In this document: positions 16,793 through 26,509 of the stretch, piece after piece | How positions within the stretch are numbered: the stretch's first letter is position 1 | Layout: every line of letters begins with the position of its first letter | Origin: Opitutus sp. GAS368 | GTDB lineage: Bacteria; Verrucomicrobiota; Verrucomicrobiia; Chthoniobacterales; Chthoniobacteraceae | Length of the DNA stretch: 45,535 nucleotides | Direction: 5' to 3' | Assembly: GCA_943329925.2 (NCBI GenBank) | Contig: CALQFT020000009.1 | Location: forward strand, 1 to 45,535 | Position numbers and translations under genes: made by a program | The notes under the pieces: model-generated | What the model was told of the DNA's origin: nothing | The model's database searches: none | The model's input: only the letters and a program-made list of their open reading frames with translations

Positions 16793-18397
16793 ATGAAGCT
16801 TCCCTTCCCCATCCGCCCCGCACTTTCCCTGCTCGCCATCGGATCGTCCTGGCTGGCAGCGTCTTCTCTCGCCGCATCGGAAACTGCCATAGCCACTGCA
16901 ACAGCAACGGCAACAGCAACGGCGAGAACCACAGCGCCAGCAACCTCTGCTGCTAGTTCAATTTTGCCAGGCTCCAACGAGCCCAACGGCCCAGGAGCAC
17001 TCCTCTCCCAAAATCTGGTGCGCGTCACTTCCACAACGCAACCCTACGACTTCACCCGCCCATGGTCCAAACGCGCGCCGCTCAGCCGCCGGGCTTTGGG
17101 CGCAGTGCTTAAGGGCAATCGCGTTTTGGTCACCGCCGAATGTGTCGCAAACGCCACCTACATCGAACTGGAAACTCCTGATGGAGAGCGCAAACAGCCA
17201 GCCCGCGTAGTTTGCGTCGACTACGAAGCCGATCTCGCCCTCTTGCAGCCCGAGTCCGACGACTTTCTTAAAGATCAGCCAGGCCTCGCATTCGCCACCC
17301 CACATGTGGGCGACTCGCTCGCCGTTCTCCAATTGGAGGCCAACGGAAACCTGCTCTCCTCCAAAGGCCAGATGACCACCGCTGAGGTCGTGCGCTACCC
17401 CATCGATGACACCTCCCTTCTAGTCGGACGCCTCAACGTCTCGCTGCAAGTGCGCGAAACCGTGCTCTCGCTTCCTCTGCTTAAAGATGGAAGCCTCGCC
17501 GGACTCATGTTGCGCTACGACTCCCAGTCCGGCCTCCTTGATTTCATTCCCGCAACCGTGGTGGAACATTTTATAAATGATTCCATTAAAATGCCCTACG
17601 AAGGATTTCCACGCATGGGTTGCAGCTTCGCCGTAACTCGCGACCCCCAATTGCGCCGTTTCCTCGACCTCAACGGCAGCAAGGGCGGCGTCCTCATCAC
17701 CCAAATTTTAAAGGATGGTCCTGCAGAAAAAGCAGGCGTTCAAAAGGGCGACGTTCTTCTGGAAATTGCAGGTAACCCGATTGATTCCGACGGCAATTAT
17801 CGGGATACAGATTACGGACGTATTTCCTTGGGACACCTCGTGAGCACAAAACATTTCGAGGGGCAGTTGGTCAAAATTCGCGTCTCCCGGGCGGGGAAAT
17901 CCCTGAATCTCGAAGTGCCCGTCGCGCACCGCCACAGCGAAAAGTACCTGAGCGAGCCGTACATCATAGACCGTGCGCCACGTTATTACGTATTGGGCGG
18001 CTTGGTATTGGAAGAACTCTCCCGGCAATATTTAAAAGAGTTTGGCGGTGATTGGATTCACAAGGCCCCATTGGAACTGGTGAACATCGACCGCACCCAA
18101 GGAGAGGGCCCAGAAGAGAAGCGCAAACGCGTCGTGGTGCTCACACGCGTGCTGCCCTCGGACTTGACCGTCGGGTACGAGGATCTGCGCCACATCTTGG
18201 TTACCGCAATCAACGGCAAGCCGTTAAACAGCTTGGACGACATACAAGGTGCATTGGAGAATCCCGTGGATGGCCTCCATAAAATCGAGTTGCTCGGTGA
18301 TCCTTCCATCCTTTTCCTCGACGCCAAGGGAGTCCAAGCCATCGGCCCAGACTTGCAACGCAGCTACGGCCTGCCGGCGCTCAGTCGTCTGGAGTAA
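16793..18397 (+). CDS. HtrA-like pseudoprotease with PDZ domain, tandem paralogue
   Basis: The 534-residue product has the same domain order as the gene before it: signal peptide, protease-like domain, PDZ (KGGVLITQILKDGPAEKAGV, about residue 295-345) and a C-terminal region with YYVLGGLVLEELSR, which corresponds to the neighbour's YVLFGGLLFQPLSR. The catalytic residues are gone: the His position is Glu116 (LVTAECVAN against LTNAHVVSN) and the Ser position is Leu225 (TVLSLP against GNSGGP); Asp147 in DYEADLAL remains. It therefore probably binds but does not cleave. A Thr/Ala tract (residues 31-50) follows the signal peptide, coded by a hexanucleotide-like repeat at 16898-16922. Likely partner or regulator of the active protease. 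Confidence 0.85.
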   Translation: MKLPFPIRPALSLLAIGSSWLAASSLAASETAIATATATATATARTTAPATSAASSILPGSNEPNGPGALLSQNLVRVTSTTQPYDFTRPWSKRAPLSRRALGAVLKGNRVLVTAECVANATYIELETPDGERKQPARVVCVDYEADLALLQPESDDFLKDQPGLAFATPHVGDSLAVLQLEANGNLLSSKGQMTTAEVVRYPIDDTSLLVGRLNVSLQVRETVLSLPLLKDGSLAGLMLRYDSQSGLLDFIPATVVEHFINDSIKMPYEGFPRMGCSFAVTRDPQLRRFLDLNGSKGGVLITQILKDGPAEKAGVQKGDVLLEIAGNPIDSDGNYRDTDYGRISLGHLVSTKHFEGQLVKIRVSRAGKSLNLEVPVAHRHSEKYLSEPYIIDRAPRYYVLGGLVLEELSRQYLKEFGGDWIHKAPLELVNIDRTQGEGPEEKRKRVVVLTRVLPSDLTVGYEDLRHILVTAINGKPLNSLDDIQGALENPVDGLHKIELLGDPSILFLDAKGVQAIGPDLQRSYGLPALSRLE

Positions 18398-18403
18398 AGC
18401 CGG

Positions 18404-19303
18404 TTATCCAAAAAGGTCCGGCGTAAGACCGGCTTCCTTTTCCATCTCGGCGTGCAGTGTGCGAAACTCGGCCTTTTCAAGGGCAGGCAAAAGTTCGGTA
18501 AATTGAGGCGCAATGCGCAACTGTTCCGGAGCAATGGGCAGGGGCAGATCGAGATCCAATCGCACCATTTCCTGATTTTGCTCCAACTGAGCACGAGCGG
18601 CCTGGAGCTTCTCCCGCAATTTGACGGGCTCCACTCGCTCCAAATCGGACATGGCGGCGGCCAAGGACCCATGGGCGTTAAGTAACGCCGTTGCGCCTTT
18701 GGGGCCGACCCCCGAGACGCCGGGAATGTTATCGGCGGAATCCCCCACAATACTCAGCCAGTCCCCCAACTGGGCGGGTTCCACGCCCCATTTGCGACGA
18801 ACGGTTTCGGCGTCCAGTAATGCATGCGTGTCTTTCGGGGAGGCGAGCTCCGTTTTTTGCGTGGTGTAAATCCGGGTGGTAGAGCCGAGGATTTGAAAAA
18901 GATCCTTATCCGCCGTCGCAAGAACAGCTTCCCATCCAAGTTTTTGCGCAGCTACTGCATAAGAGGCCATGAGATCATCGGCCTCCGTGTTCGGCAACGA
19001 AACCGACGGAAAGCCCATCAGAGCGATCAACTCGCGCAGAGGCTGCAATTGGGCCTCGAGAGCCTCCGGCATTTCCGCTCGCTGCGCCTTGTATTCAGGT
19101 TGGAGGCTGGAACGACGCTCCGGCACCCCCAGATCCCACACCACCGCAGCACGGTCGGGACGAAGATCTCGCTGCATCCGTCGCAACGCCTTAAGGAATC
19201 CGTAGATGGCCCCGTTGGGCTCACCCCTTGAATTTTTCAGACCGATTAGCGCGTGGTAGGAGCGGTAGGCGTAGTAGTAACCGTCAACGAGAAGCAGTTT
19301 CAT
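18404..19303 (-). CDS. Stand-alone 5'-3' exonuclease (FEN family, Pol I N-terminal domain type)
   Basis: The 299-residue product corresponds to the 5'-3' exonuclease domain of DNA polymerase I without the polymerase. Visible metal-binding and active-site features are LLVDGYYYAYRS at the N-terminus, NTEADDLMASYA, TADKDLFQIL and the helix-hairpin-helix GDSADNIPGVSGVGPKGA (about residues 185-205). Such enzymes remove RNA primers and flaps. The stop is 6 nt from that of the pseudoprotease gene (convergent), and the start faces the glycosyltransferase gene across about 70 nt. Confidence 0.93.
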   Translation of the reverse strand: MKLLLVDGYYYAYRSYHALIGLKNSRGEPNGAIYGFLKALRRMQRDLRPDRAAVVWDLGVPERRSSLQPEYKAQRAEMPEALEAQLQPLRELIALMGFPSVSLPNTEADDLMASYAVAAQKLGWEAVLATADKDLFQILGSTTRIYTTQKTELASPKDTHALLDAETVRRKWGVEPAQLGDWLSIVGDSADNIPGVSGVGPKGATALLNAHGSLAAAMSDLERVEPVKLREKLQAARAQLEQNQEMVRLDLDLPLPIAPEQLRIAPQFTELLPALEKAEFRTLHAEMEKEAGLTPDLFG

Positions 19304-19375
19304 GGGGCGTGGAAAAACGCCTAAGCATGGATCAGACCGCGCGCAGAAGCCAGAGGGACGCTCAAGAGAATAGAG

Positions 19376-20569
19376 TTGGAGCTTGAGCTTCAGTCTTGGG
19401 GCGGGCTTTTTAGCCTAGTGCGTTCTGCTCTAATATTAACGGCGAGTTTCGGGGAGGGCCACAATGCGGCGGCACGTGGCCTAACAGAAGGATTTGCAGC
19501 TCTTGGGGATATGCACCCCGAAGCGCTGGATCTATTCGCCCCCGCCTTCGGATCCCTCTACCAGAGGATGCGCCAGGATTACATCAATGTCGTCAACGAG
19601 CGCCCCGGCATTTGGGCGGCGGTTTATTCGGCAGCCGAACAGTTGCCATTTATCAGCTTCATTTTAAGCAACCTATGGCCCCTGAAACGCGAACTGGTAA
19701 AGGCCCTGCGCAAGTGGCAGCCCGCCGCAGTTATCGCCGTCTACCCCGCCTACGGCTATCTCTTGAAGGCCGCCGCCCAAGAAGCTGGGCTCCATGATTT
19801 TAAACGCTACATTCTCATCACGGATTCCATCACCGTGCATTCCATGTGGCACCGGTGCGACGCGGACGCATTTTTGGTGCCCAACGAGGATACGGCCAAC
19901 ATTCTTTACCAGAGGGGAATAGACCGCGCACGCGTGGTAGTGAGCGGCTTCCCGGTTTCACCACGCTACGCCCTCCCGGGACCTATCCGGGGCGCCCCCG
20001 CCCAGCGACCCAAAGTATTGTACATGATCAACGGCCAGCCGGGACGGGCGTTGTCGTTGGTGGAACGCCTGCTTCGCGAGGATCGAGTCGAACTGACCGT
20101 CACCACCGGACGCGACGAGGCACTGAAAAAAGAGCTCGAAGCGCTGGGGCAACGGTTGCACAAACCGATGCGGGTTCTGGGTTGGATAGAAAACATGCCA
20201 GACCTTTTGCGCAGCAACCATTTACTTATTGGAAAAGCCGGAGGCGCCACCGTTCAGGAAACGCTGGCGGCAGGCACCCCGATGCTTATCACCCAGATTT
20301 TGCCCGGTCAGGAGGAAGGCAACGCCCGCTTGCTGCTCCAAAACGGGTGCGGCGCATCCTGCCCAACCAACGAAGCGGTCTTGGAGGTTCTCTCCAGTTT
20401 GTTCGCCGGCGAGGCTGAAGGCTGGCACCAGATGCACCGTCACGCCTGTGCTCTGGGTCGACCTGATGCGGCCACTTCCATTGCACGATGGGTATGGGAA
20501 GATGTTCAATATAGTGAAGATGCGCACGGACCTGGCTTTGGCCTGCGGCCGGACTTTCCGCTAGGCTAA
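19376..20569 (+). CDS. MGDG-synthase-like glycosyltransferase (GT28/UgtP type)
   Basis: The product is 397 residues from a TTG at 19376; GTG at 19418, giving 383 residues, is equally plausible because the family starts just before ILTASFGEGHNAAARGL. That N-terminal motif and the C-terminal donor-binding LLIGKAGGATVQETLAAGTPM with QEEGNARLL are typical of monogalactosyldiacylglycerol synthases and diglucosyldiacylglycerol synthase UgtP. Family members transfer a hexose from a UDP-sugar to diacylglycerol at the membrane, which suggests glycolipid formation. The acceptor is not determinable from sequence. Confidence 0.85.
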   Translation: MELELQSWGGLFSLVRSALILTASFGEGHNAAARGLTEGFAALGDMHPEALDLFAPAFGSLYQRMRQDYINVVNERPGIWAAVYSAAEQLPFISFILSNLWPLKRELVKALRKWQPAAVIAVYPAYGYLLKAAAQEAGLHDFKRYILITDSITVHSMWHRCDADAFLVPNEDTANILYQRGIDRARVVVSGFPVSPRYALPGPIRGAPAQRPKVLYMINGQPGRALSLVERLLREDRVELTVTTGRDEALKKELEALGQRLHKPMRVLGWIENMPDLLRSNHLLIGKAGGATVQETLAAGTPMLITQILPGQEEGNARLLLQNGCGASCPTNEAVLEVLSSLFAGEAEGWHQMHRHACALGRPDAATSIARWVWEDVQYSEDAHGPGFGLRPDFPLG

Positions 20570-20577
20570 CAGACTCT

Positions 20578-20610
20578 CGGGAACGCTTCTCCCGCCAGCA
20601 GGCGCTCCCG
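20578..20610. other. Stem-loop after the glycosyltransferase gene
   Basis: CGGGAACGC (20578-20586) pairs with GCGCTCCCG (20602-20610) with one mismatch, 8 nt after the stop codon. There is no T tract, so it is not a standard intrinsic terminator; it may act as a 3'-end stabiliser. The remaining sequence up to sdhC shows nothing else recognisable. Confidence 0.45.
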
Positions 20611-20774
20611 AAGAATTATCACGCAAGCAGTGTGCTTCCCTCCGTGCTCAAAGTTTTTAATGATGAATGTTGGCAAGCACTTCGCTGCTCCACTACAACA
20701 GGAGCCCTATTTGCTGATTTTGCCGTTATTCGGCGCTTCGCAAGCTCTCTTTTAAATCAATCCATCACTCTTTC

Positions 20775-21461
20775 GTGAACCTTCTGACCAAACTCTGGAG
20801 ATCTTCCATCGGGAAAAAGTGGCTCGTAGCTTTCACCGGCTTGGCGCTCCTTGGCTTTGTCTTGGCGCATTTGCTGGGCAACCTCCAGATGTTCTCCGGC
20901 GCCGAAAAGATCAACGCCTACGCGGAGTTTCTCAAAGCCAATGAAAAGCCACTCTGGCTCGCTCGCATTGGTTTAATTGTTTGTTTTGTCACGCACATCG
21001 TCGCAACGCTTTCCCTGGTTCGAATGAACCGCGCCGCCCGGCCCGACGCCTACGCACTTAAGCGCAGCGTCCAAGCCAAGATCTCCACCCGCTCCATGGC
21101 GCTGAGCGGCCTCACCGTTCTCTGCTTCGTGGTGTTCCACCTCGCCCACTACACCCTGCGCCTCACCGATTCCCGCTTCAAAGTCGAAGCGGAGGGCGGA
21201 CTACTCAAGTCGGCCCACGATGTTTACAACATGGTGATCATGGGGTTCCAAAACCCGCTCATCTCCAGTTTCTACATCTTGAGTGTTGGGTTACTCTCGC
21301 TTCACCTCAGCCACGGAATTTCCTCCGTCTTCCAAACCCTCGGATTGGAGACAAAAAGAAGCTCCATCTGGATGCCCAAGGCCGCCGCGCTCATTGCTCT
21401 TTTGCTTTTTGCGGGTTACGCCTCCATTCCGGCCGCCGTTCTGAGTGGCCTCCTTAAGTAA
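20775..21461 (+). CDS. sdhC: Succinate dehydrogenase/fumarate reductase cytochrome b subunit
   Basis: The 228-residue membrane protein from GTG 20775 has about five membrane helices with the conserved His ligands expected for two haems in the single-subunit (b558-type) anchor: LAHLLGNLQMF, THIVATLSL, FHLAHYTLR and SLHLSHGISSVFQTLG. It anchors SdhA and SdhB and passes electrons to the quinone pool. This anchor type, found in Bacillus, Bacteroidetes and PVC bacteria among others, needs no SdhD, and none is present. First gene of sdhCAB, with 54 nt before sdhA. Confidence 0.95.
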   Translation: MNLLTKLWRSSIGKKWLVAFTGLALLGFVLAHLLGNLQMFSGAEKINAYAEFLKANEKPLWLARIGLIVCFVTHIVATLSLVRMNRAARPDAYALKRSVQAKISTRSMALSGLTVLCFVVFHLAHYTLRLTDSRFKVEAEGGLLKSAHDVYNMVIMGFQNPLISSFYILSVGLLSLHLSHGISSVFQTLGLETKRSSIWMPKAAALIALLLFAGYASIPAAVLSGLLK

Positions 21462-21515
21462 TTTGTCCCAACCAACCGGTTACCACGCATCCTGCAGAGC
21501 CTCGACCAGCGCCCT

Positions 21516-23435
21516 ATGAGCCTCAACCTTGATTCCAAAACTCCTTCCGGCCCTCTTGAGAAAAAATGGGAGCAGCACAAGTTTGAGTCCAAGCTGATCA
21601 ATCCAGCCAACCGTCGCAAGTTCGAGGTGATCGTCGTCGGCACCGGCCTCGCAGGCGCCTCGGCTGCAGCGACCCTCGGGGAACTCGGCTACAAGGTGAA
21701 AGCCTTCTGCTTCCAGGACTCCCCGCGCCGCGCCCACTCCATTGCCGCTCAGGGCGGAATCAACGCCGCCAAAAACTACCAGAACGACGGCGACTCCGTT
21801 CACCGCCTCTTTTACGATACGATTAAAGGCGGCGACTTCCGTTCCCGCGAAAGCAACGTGCATCGCTTGGCGGAAGTCAGTGTCTCCATCATCGACCATT
21901 GCGTCGCTCTGGGGGTTCCCTTTGCACGCGAATACGGCGGCTTACTGGACAATCGCTCCTTCGGTGGCGCCCAAGTCTCTCGCACCTTCTACGCCCGCGG
22001 ACAGACCGGCCAGCAGCTCCTTCTCGGTGCCTATTCGGCGCTCAACCGGCAAATCGCCGCTGGTTCAGTCGAAATGTTCCCCCGCACAGAGCTCATGGAT
22101 GTCGTTCTGGTGGACGGTCATGCCAAGGGCATTGTCACCCGCGACCTGACCACCGGCGCGATCCAGACATGGGCCGCCGACTGCGTCATCATGGCCACAG
22201 GCGGCTACGGCAACGTCTTCTACCTCTCCACCAACGCCAAAGGCTCTAACGTCACGGCCACCTACCGAGCACATCGCCGGGGAGCTGCTTTCGCCAATCC
22301 CTGCTACACGCAAATCCACCCAACTTGCATCCCCGTCGCCGGTGACCACCAGTCCAAGCTCACCCTCATGAGCGAATCCCTGCGCAACGATGGCCGCGTC
22401 TGGGTGCCGAAAAAAAAGGGCGACACTCGCGCCTCCAGCCAGATCCCCGAAGACGAGCGCGACTATTATCTGGAACGCAAATATCCGAGTTTCGGCAATC
22501 TCGCACCGCGGGACATCTCTTCCCGCTCGGCGAAGGAAGTCTGTGACGAAGGACGCGGCGTAGGTCCCGGCGGTCTGGGTGTCTACCTAGATTTCGCGGA
22601 TTCCATCAAGCGCTTGGGGGAGGACAAAATCCGGGAGCGCTACGGCAATCTGTTCGACATGTACCACCAGATCACTGGGGAAAACGCCTACCACGGCCCC
22701 ATGCGCATCTTCCCCGCTGTCCACTACACCATGGGCGGCCTCTGGGTGGACTACAACTTGATGTCCAACGTTCCCGGTCTTTTCGTGCTCGGCGAAGCCA
22801 ACTTCTCCGACCATGGCGCCAACCGTCTCGGAGCCAGCGCCCTGATGCAGGGTCTCGCCGACGGCTACTTCGTAATCCCTTACACTATAGGAAATTACCT
22901 TGCCCCACAAGTCGGCAAGCGCCCGACCACCGACCATCCAGCCTTCAAACAGACAGAGGCTGAAGTCCGCGCCAACATTCACAAGCTTCTTTCCATTAAG
23001 GGGAAACGCTCCGTAGATTCCTTTCACCGAGAACTCGGTCTCATCATGTGGGATCACTGCGGCATGGCGCGCACGGAAAAGAGCCTCACTCGGGCGCTCA
23101 AACGGTTGCCGGAGCTGCGCCAAGAATTCTGGCAGAACGTAAACGTCCCCGGAGAAAACGAGTCGCTCAACACCTCCCTAGAGCGTGCAGGGCGCGTCGC
23201 GGACTTTTTGGAATTCGGCGAACTGATGTGCCTGGACGCCTTGACTCGCAAGGAATCCTGCGGTGGCCATTTCCGCGAAGAATACCAGACACCCGATGGA
23301 GAAGCGCTGCGCAATGACGAGGAATACTCGCACGTGGCCGCTTGGGAATATCAGGGTGAGGGCAACGCCCCGATTCGACACGTGGAACCTTTGACTTTCG
23401 ATAACGTGAAACTCGCCACCCGGAGCTACAAATGA
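21516..23435 (+). CDS. sdhA: Succinate dehydrogenase flavoprotein subunit
   Basis: The 639-residue product shows the dinucleotide-binding [20 protein letters not shown] near residue 38 and the FAD-attachment region with [16 protein letters not shown], whose His is the usual site of covalent FAD. It also has [26 protein letters not shown] and [16 protein letters not shown], and the C-terminal domain. It oxidises succinate to fumarate in the citric acid cycle, or the reverse. The stop codon overlaps the sdhB start by four bases (ATGA). Confidence 0.98.
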   Translation: MSLNLDSKTPSGPLEKKWEQHKFESKLINPANRRKFEVIVVGTGLAGASAAATLGELGYKVKAFCFQDSPRRAHSIAAQGGINAAKNYQNDGDSVHRLFYDTIKGGDFRSRESNVHRLAEVSVSIIDHCVALGVPFAREYGGLLDNRSFGGAQVSRTFYARGQTGQQLLLGAYSALNRQIAAGSVEMFPRTELMDVVLVDGHAKGIVTRDLTTGAIQTWAADCVIMATGGYGNVFYLSTNAKGSNVTATYRAHRRGAAFANPCYTQIHPTCIPVAGDHQSKLTLMSESLRNDGRVWVPKKKGDTRASSQIPEDERDYYLERKYPSFGNLAPRDISSRSAKEVCDEGRGVGPGGLGVYLDFADSIKRLGEDKIRERYGNLFDMYHQITGENAYHGPMRIFPAVHYTMGGLWVDYNLMSNVPGLFVLGEANFSDHGANRLGASALMQGLADGYFVIPYTIGNYLAPQVGKRPTTDHPAFKQTEAEVRANIHKLLSIKGKRSVDSFHRELGLIMWDHCGMARTEKSLTRALKRLPELRQEFWQNVNVPGENESLNTSLERAGRVADFLEFGELMCLDALTRKESCGGHFREEYQTPDGEALRNDEEYSHVAAWEYQGEGNAPIRHVEPLTFDNVKLATRSYK

Positions 23436-24178
23436 ACCTGCACCTCAAAGTTTGGCGCCAGAAAAACCCAGCAACCAAAGGCGCGCTGGTCAGCTATGAG
23501 GCTCGCAACATTCCCGAGGATTGCTCCTTTTTGGAAATGCTCGACCTCGTCAACGAGGACCTTCTTTCGCGTGGAGAAGAGCCTATTGCTTTTGATCACG
23601 ACTGCCGTGAAGGCATTTGCGGCATGTGTTCGCTCACCATCAACGGCATCCCCCACGGCCCGAGCGAGACGACCACTTGCCAGCTTTACATGCGCAAGTT
23701 CAAGGACGGTCAGACCATCTACATCGAGCCCTTCCGCGCCAGCGCCTTCCCGCTCCTGCGCGATCTGGCGGTCAACCGATCGGCCTTCGACCGCATCCAA
23801 CAAGCCGGCGGCTTCATTAGCGCCCACGTCGGTGCCGCCCCGGATGGCAACGCAATCCTTGTCCCCAAAACCGATGCCGACCACGCCATGGAAGCCGCCG
23901 CCTGCATCGGCTGCGGAGCCTGCGCAGCGGCATGCCCCAACGCCAGCGCAATGCTGTTCGTCGGCGCAAAGGTCACCCACCTCGCCGCCCTCCCCCAAGG
24001 CCAGCCCGAACGCGAACGCCGTGTCTTGGCCATGGTGCGACGCATGGACGCCGAGGGCTTCGGAAACTGCTCAAACTATCTTGAGTGCGAAGCGGTTTGC
24101 CCCGCGGAAATCTCCACTACCGTCATCGGCCAACTCAACCGCGACTACGCACACGCCCTAGCCAAGGAAAGCCTGTAG
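23432..24178 (+). CDS. sdhB: Succinate dehydrogenase iron-sulfur subunit
   Basis: The 248-residue protein carries all three cluster motifs: the [2Fe-2S] [15 protein letters not shown] with a later TTCQL, the [4Fe-4S] [13 protein letters not shown], and the [3Fe-4S]/second ferredoxin [16 protein letters not shown]. It shuttles electrons from SdhA to the haem anchor. It is translationally coupled to sdhA by a four-base overlap and closes the operon, which converges on hflC. Confidence 0.97.
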   Translation: MNLHLKVWRQKNPATKGALVSYEARNIPEDCSFLEMLDLVNEDLLSRGEEPIAFDHDCREGICGMCSLTINGIPHGPSETTTCQLYMRKFKDGQTIYIEPFRASAFPLLRDLAVNRSAFDRIQQAGGFISAHVGAAPDGNAILVPKTDADHAMEAAACIGCGACAAACPNASAMLFVGAKVTHLAALPQGQPERERRVLAMVRRMDAEGFGNCSNYLECEAVCPAEISTTVIGQLNRDYAHALAKESL

Positions 24179-24205
24179 CACTCGGTAAACGGACGCGCCT
24201 CTGAT

Positions 24206-24280
24206 CGCCAAGTAACACTTGGTGGGACGCTCCTTTTTCCGAAGCCGAGTGGCCCGTTTTGATCGGACCAAAGCCACTCG
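24206..24280. terminator. Two hairpins between convergent sdhB and hflC
   Basis: CGCCAAGT-AAC-ACTTGGTG (24206-24224) forms an 8-bp stem with a T run at 24233-24237. A second perfect inverted repeat, CGAGTGGC (24246-24253) with GCCACTCG (24273-24280), follows. Either or both could end transcription from the two sides. Neither has a T tract immediately against the stem, so the call is tentative. Confidence 0.45.
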
Positions 24281-24310
24281 CCTTCCAGAGCGCGCTTCTG
24301 TAAGCCCGCT

Positions 24311-25288
24311 CTACTTCACAGGCGGCTTCCCCAATCCGGGGTACTTCAGCCATCGGAAAAACTCCGAATCCGTGGATAATAACAGCGTCGTATCCCGCGA
24401 CATCGAACTGCGGTAGGTCTCCATCGTCTTTACGAAATTGTAGAACTCAGCAGCCTGCGGGTTCTGGTTGAATGCCTTGGCATAAATCTCCGAGGCTTTC
24501 GCATCCGCTTCCCCGTGAATCTCCTGCGCCTTCAAATATGCGCCGGATTGAATCTCGCTAAGATCCCGCTCACGTTGGCCGGCGATCTTGGCCGCCTCGC
24601 CCTCCCCTTCCGAACGGAAGCGTTGCGCTATCTGCTGGCGTTCGCTGATCATGCGCAAATAGATGCGGTCCAAGACGTCCGGATTGTAATTGACCCGTTT
24701 CAAACGGAAATCCAGCAGGTCGATTCCAAATTCAGACAGCTTTTTGGTCGCCTCCTGCACGATCTCCGACTCGATGCGCTGGCGCCCCACCTTAATTGGC
24801 GGCAAAACCCCAACCGCCCCCGGTCCGTCGGTTTTGAGCGTCTCGTCTTTGGCCGCCTTGCGGCTCGGATCAGTCCGCACAATTTCAATCAACTCATTGC
24901 GGGCAACCGCATTGCGCGTCTCACTCCCCAGAATATCCTCAAGTCGCGACTGCGCACTGCGCTCATCTCGCATACGCACAAAATACGTTTTCGGGTCCGA
25001 AATCCGCCAGCGAGCAAAGGCCTCCACCCGGATATAAGTTTTGTCCTTGGTGGGAATAGCCACCGGCGCTCCGTCCCACTCTAAAAACCGCTTATCCAAA
25101 CGGTGCACCTCCTGCACAAAGGGCAGCTTTGTGTGCAGACCCGGTTCGCTCACGGGCTCGCCCACGGGCCGCCCAAACTGAGTGAGAATCACCTGCTCGG
25201 CCTGATTAACCGTGTAAAAGGCTCCGCTTCCGACCATGAACCCCACCACGGCCAGCCCCATCAACAATGTCGTTACTACTCGATTCAT
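24311..25288 (-). CDS. hflC: HflC, prohibitin-like modulator of FtsH
   Basis: The 325-residue protein from ATG 25288 has one N-terminal membrane helix (VVTTLLMGLAVVGFMVGSGAF) and an SPFH/band-7 domain beginning VNQAEQVILTQFGRP. It also contains KTYIRVEAFARWRISDPKTYF, an insertion of about 25 residues around KAAKDETLKTDG, and the coiled-coil RSEGEGEAAKIAGQRERD with the C-terminal LLLSTDSEFFRWLK typical of HflC. With HflK it forms a large membrane cage around the FtsH protease. The start at 25324 is rejected because it would place charged residues ahead of the membrane anchor. It lies 4 nt downstream of hflK. Confidence 0.94.
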   Translation of the reverse strand: MNRVVTTLLMGLAVVGFMVGSGAFYTVNQAEQVILTQFGRPVGEPVSEPGLHTKLPFVQEVHRLDKRFLEWDGAPVAIPTKDKTYIRVEAFARWRISDPKTYFVRMRDERSAQSRLEDILGSETRNAVARNELIEIVRTDPSRKAAKDETLKTDGPGAVGVLPPIKVGRQRIESEIVQEATKKLSEFGIDLLDFRLKRVNYNPDVLDRIYLRMISERQQIAQRFRSEGEGEAAKIAGQRERDLSEIQSGAYLKAQEIHGEADAKASEIYAKAFNQNPQAAEFYNFVKTMETYRSSMSRDTTLLLSTDSEFFRWLKYPGLGKPPVK

Positions 25289-25292
25289 AAAA

Positions 25293-26330
25293 TCAACGCC
25301 CCTCCAAGTTTTTGGTCGCCGCATTCTGCGAGGACTGCTGCCCGGAAAGCCCCGGCAACGCCTGCAATGGCAGCACCGGCAATAGCCGCTGCAGTCCTTC
25401 GTCCACGATCACCTTCTGCCCTGCCTTCGGCAGCACCTCCCCCAGCATTTCTAGGTACATCCGGGTGCGCGTGGCCTCAGGAGCCAGTAAAAACTGCACA
25501 AACAACTGCTTAAACGACGCCACGTCCCCTTCCGCCTCGTTCACCCGCTTGAAGCGGTAGCCTTCCGCCGCACTCAAAGTCTGCTCCGCCTGCCCGCGCG
25601 CCCGAGGCACCGCCTTGTTATATTCCCCCACCGCCACGTTGATCGCATTCGCACGGTCCTGTTGCGCTTTGTTGACCTCATTAAACGACGCCTCCACCTG
25701 CCGCGGCGGATTAACGTCTTTTAACTGCACGCTGTCCACTTTCAGCCCAAGTTGGTACCGCCGAGCCAATTCCTGAATACGGGCCAGTCCCGCCACCTCG
25801 ATCTCCTGCCGCCCAACCGTCAACAATTCGTCCACCGTCCTATCCCCCACCACCTCCCGCATCGCCGCCTCAGAGAGGTCACGCAGCGACATATCGGGGT
25901 TGCGCACGTCAAAAAGATACTCCCTTGGATTTTCAATGCGGTACTGCACCACCCACTCCACCAGCGCCGCATTCAAATCCCCCGTGACCATCGACTTTTC
26001 TTCCATCTGCTGCTTGCCCGGCTGAAACGGGTTGGTGTAGCCAGGCGTTGCAAACCCGAACTCCAGCTTCAACTGACGCCGGGTTGGCAAGATAATCGCA
26101 TCATCAATTCCCAGCGGCAGCTTGAAATGCAGCCCGGGCTCAACGATCCCCAGAAACCGCCCGAATCGTAACACCACGCCCTCACACTCCGCCTCCACTG
26201 TGTACGCCGAACTGGATACCATAACCACCACCCCCACCAGAAGAAGCAATATCCAGCGCATCTTGGAGCCTAGAAGTTGTCCAAAATCCGGTCCTCCCGC
26301 CCCTCTTGAACTGCCAAACAAATCAGCCAT
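25293..26330 (-). CDS. hflK: HflK, prohibitin-like modulator of FtsH
   Basis: From ATG 26330 the protein is 345 residues: a short Gly-rich N-terminus (ADLFGSSRGAGGPDFG), a membrane helix (MRWILLLLVGVVVMVSS) and an SPFH domain with VEAECEGVVLRFGRFLGIVE. It continues with VQYRIENPREYLFDVRNPD, REVVGDRTVDELLT and VKDVNPP-like LKDVNPPRQVEASF, as in HflK. Frames open further upstream to 26513, but that Lys/Arg-rich extension is unlike the family. HflK and HflC are membrane partners of FtsH; no ftsH is in the window. First gene of a two-gene operon. Confidence 0.94.
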   Translation of the reverse strand: MADLFGSSRGAGGPDFGQLLGSKMRWILLLLVGVVVMVSSSAYTVEAECEGVVLRFGRFLGIVEPGLHFKLPLGIDDAIILPTRRQLKLEFGFATPGYTNPFQPGKQQMEEKSMVTGDLNAALVEWVVQYRIENPREYLFDVRNPDMSLRDLSEAAMREVVGDRTVDELLTVGRQEIEVAGLARIQELARRYQLGLKVDSVQLKDVNPPRQVEASFNEVNKAQQDRANAINVAVGEYNKAVPRARGQAEQTLSAAEGYRFKRVNEAEGDVASFKQLFVQFLLAPEATRTRMYLEMLGEVLPKAGQKVIVDEGLQRLLPVLPLQALPGLSGQQSSQNAATKNLEGR

Positions 26331-26509
26331 GCTGTAATTATAGCGCCCTATCTCAAAGCGGCAACTGTTTACAATTCGGGTTTGCTTCAGTGCTCTTTTT
26401 TCGGCTTTTCCTCTTTTCCTCTTTTCTTCTCTTCCTCTCTTCCTCAAAAGACTCTTTGAATTTCCTCCGGCGGCCAACGGAAGATCCTCTCGCATCCAAT
26501 TGACATCTA

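Noticed and set aside
23496-24161. 221-residue frame overlapping sdhB on the same strand
   Set aside because: Ala/Pro/Ser-rich shadow; sdhB in the other frame has all cluster-binding Cys motifs.
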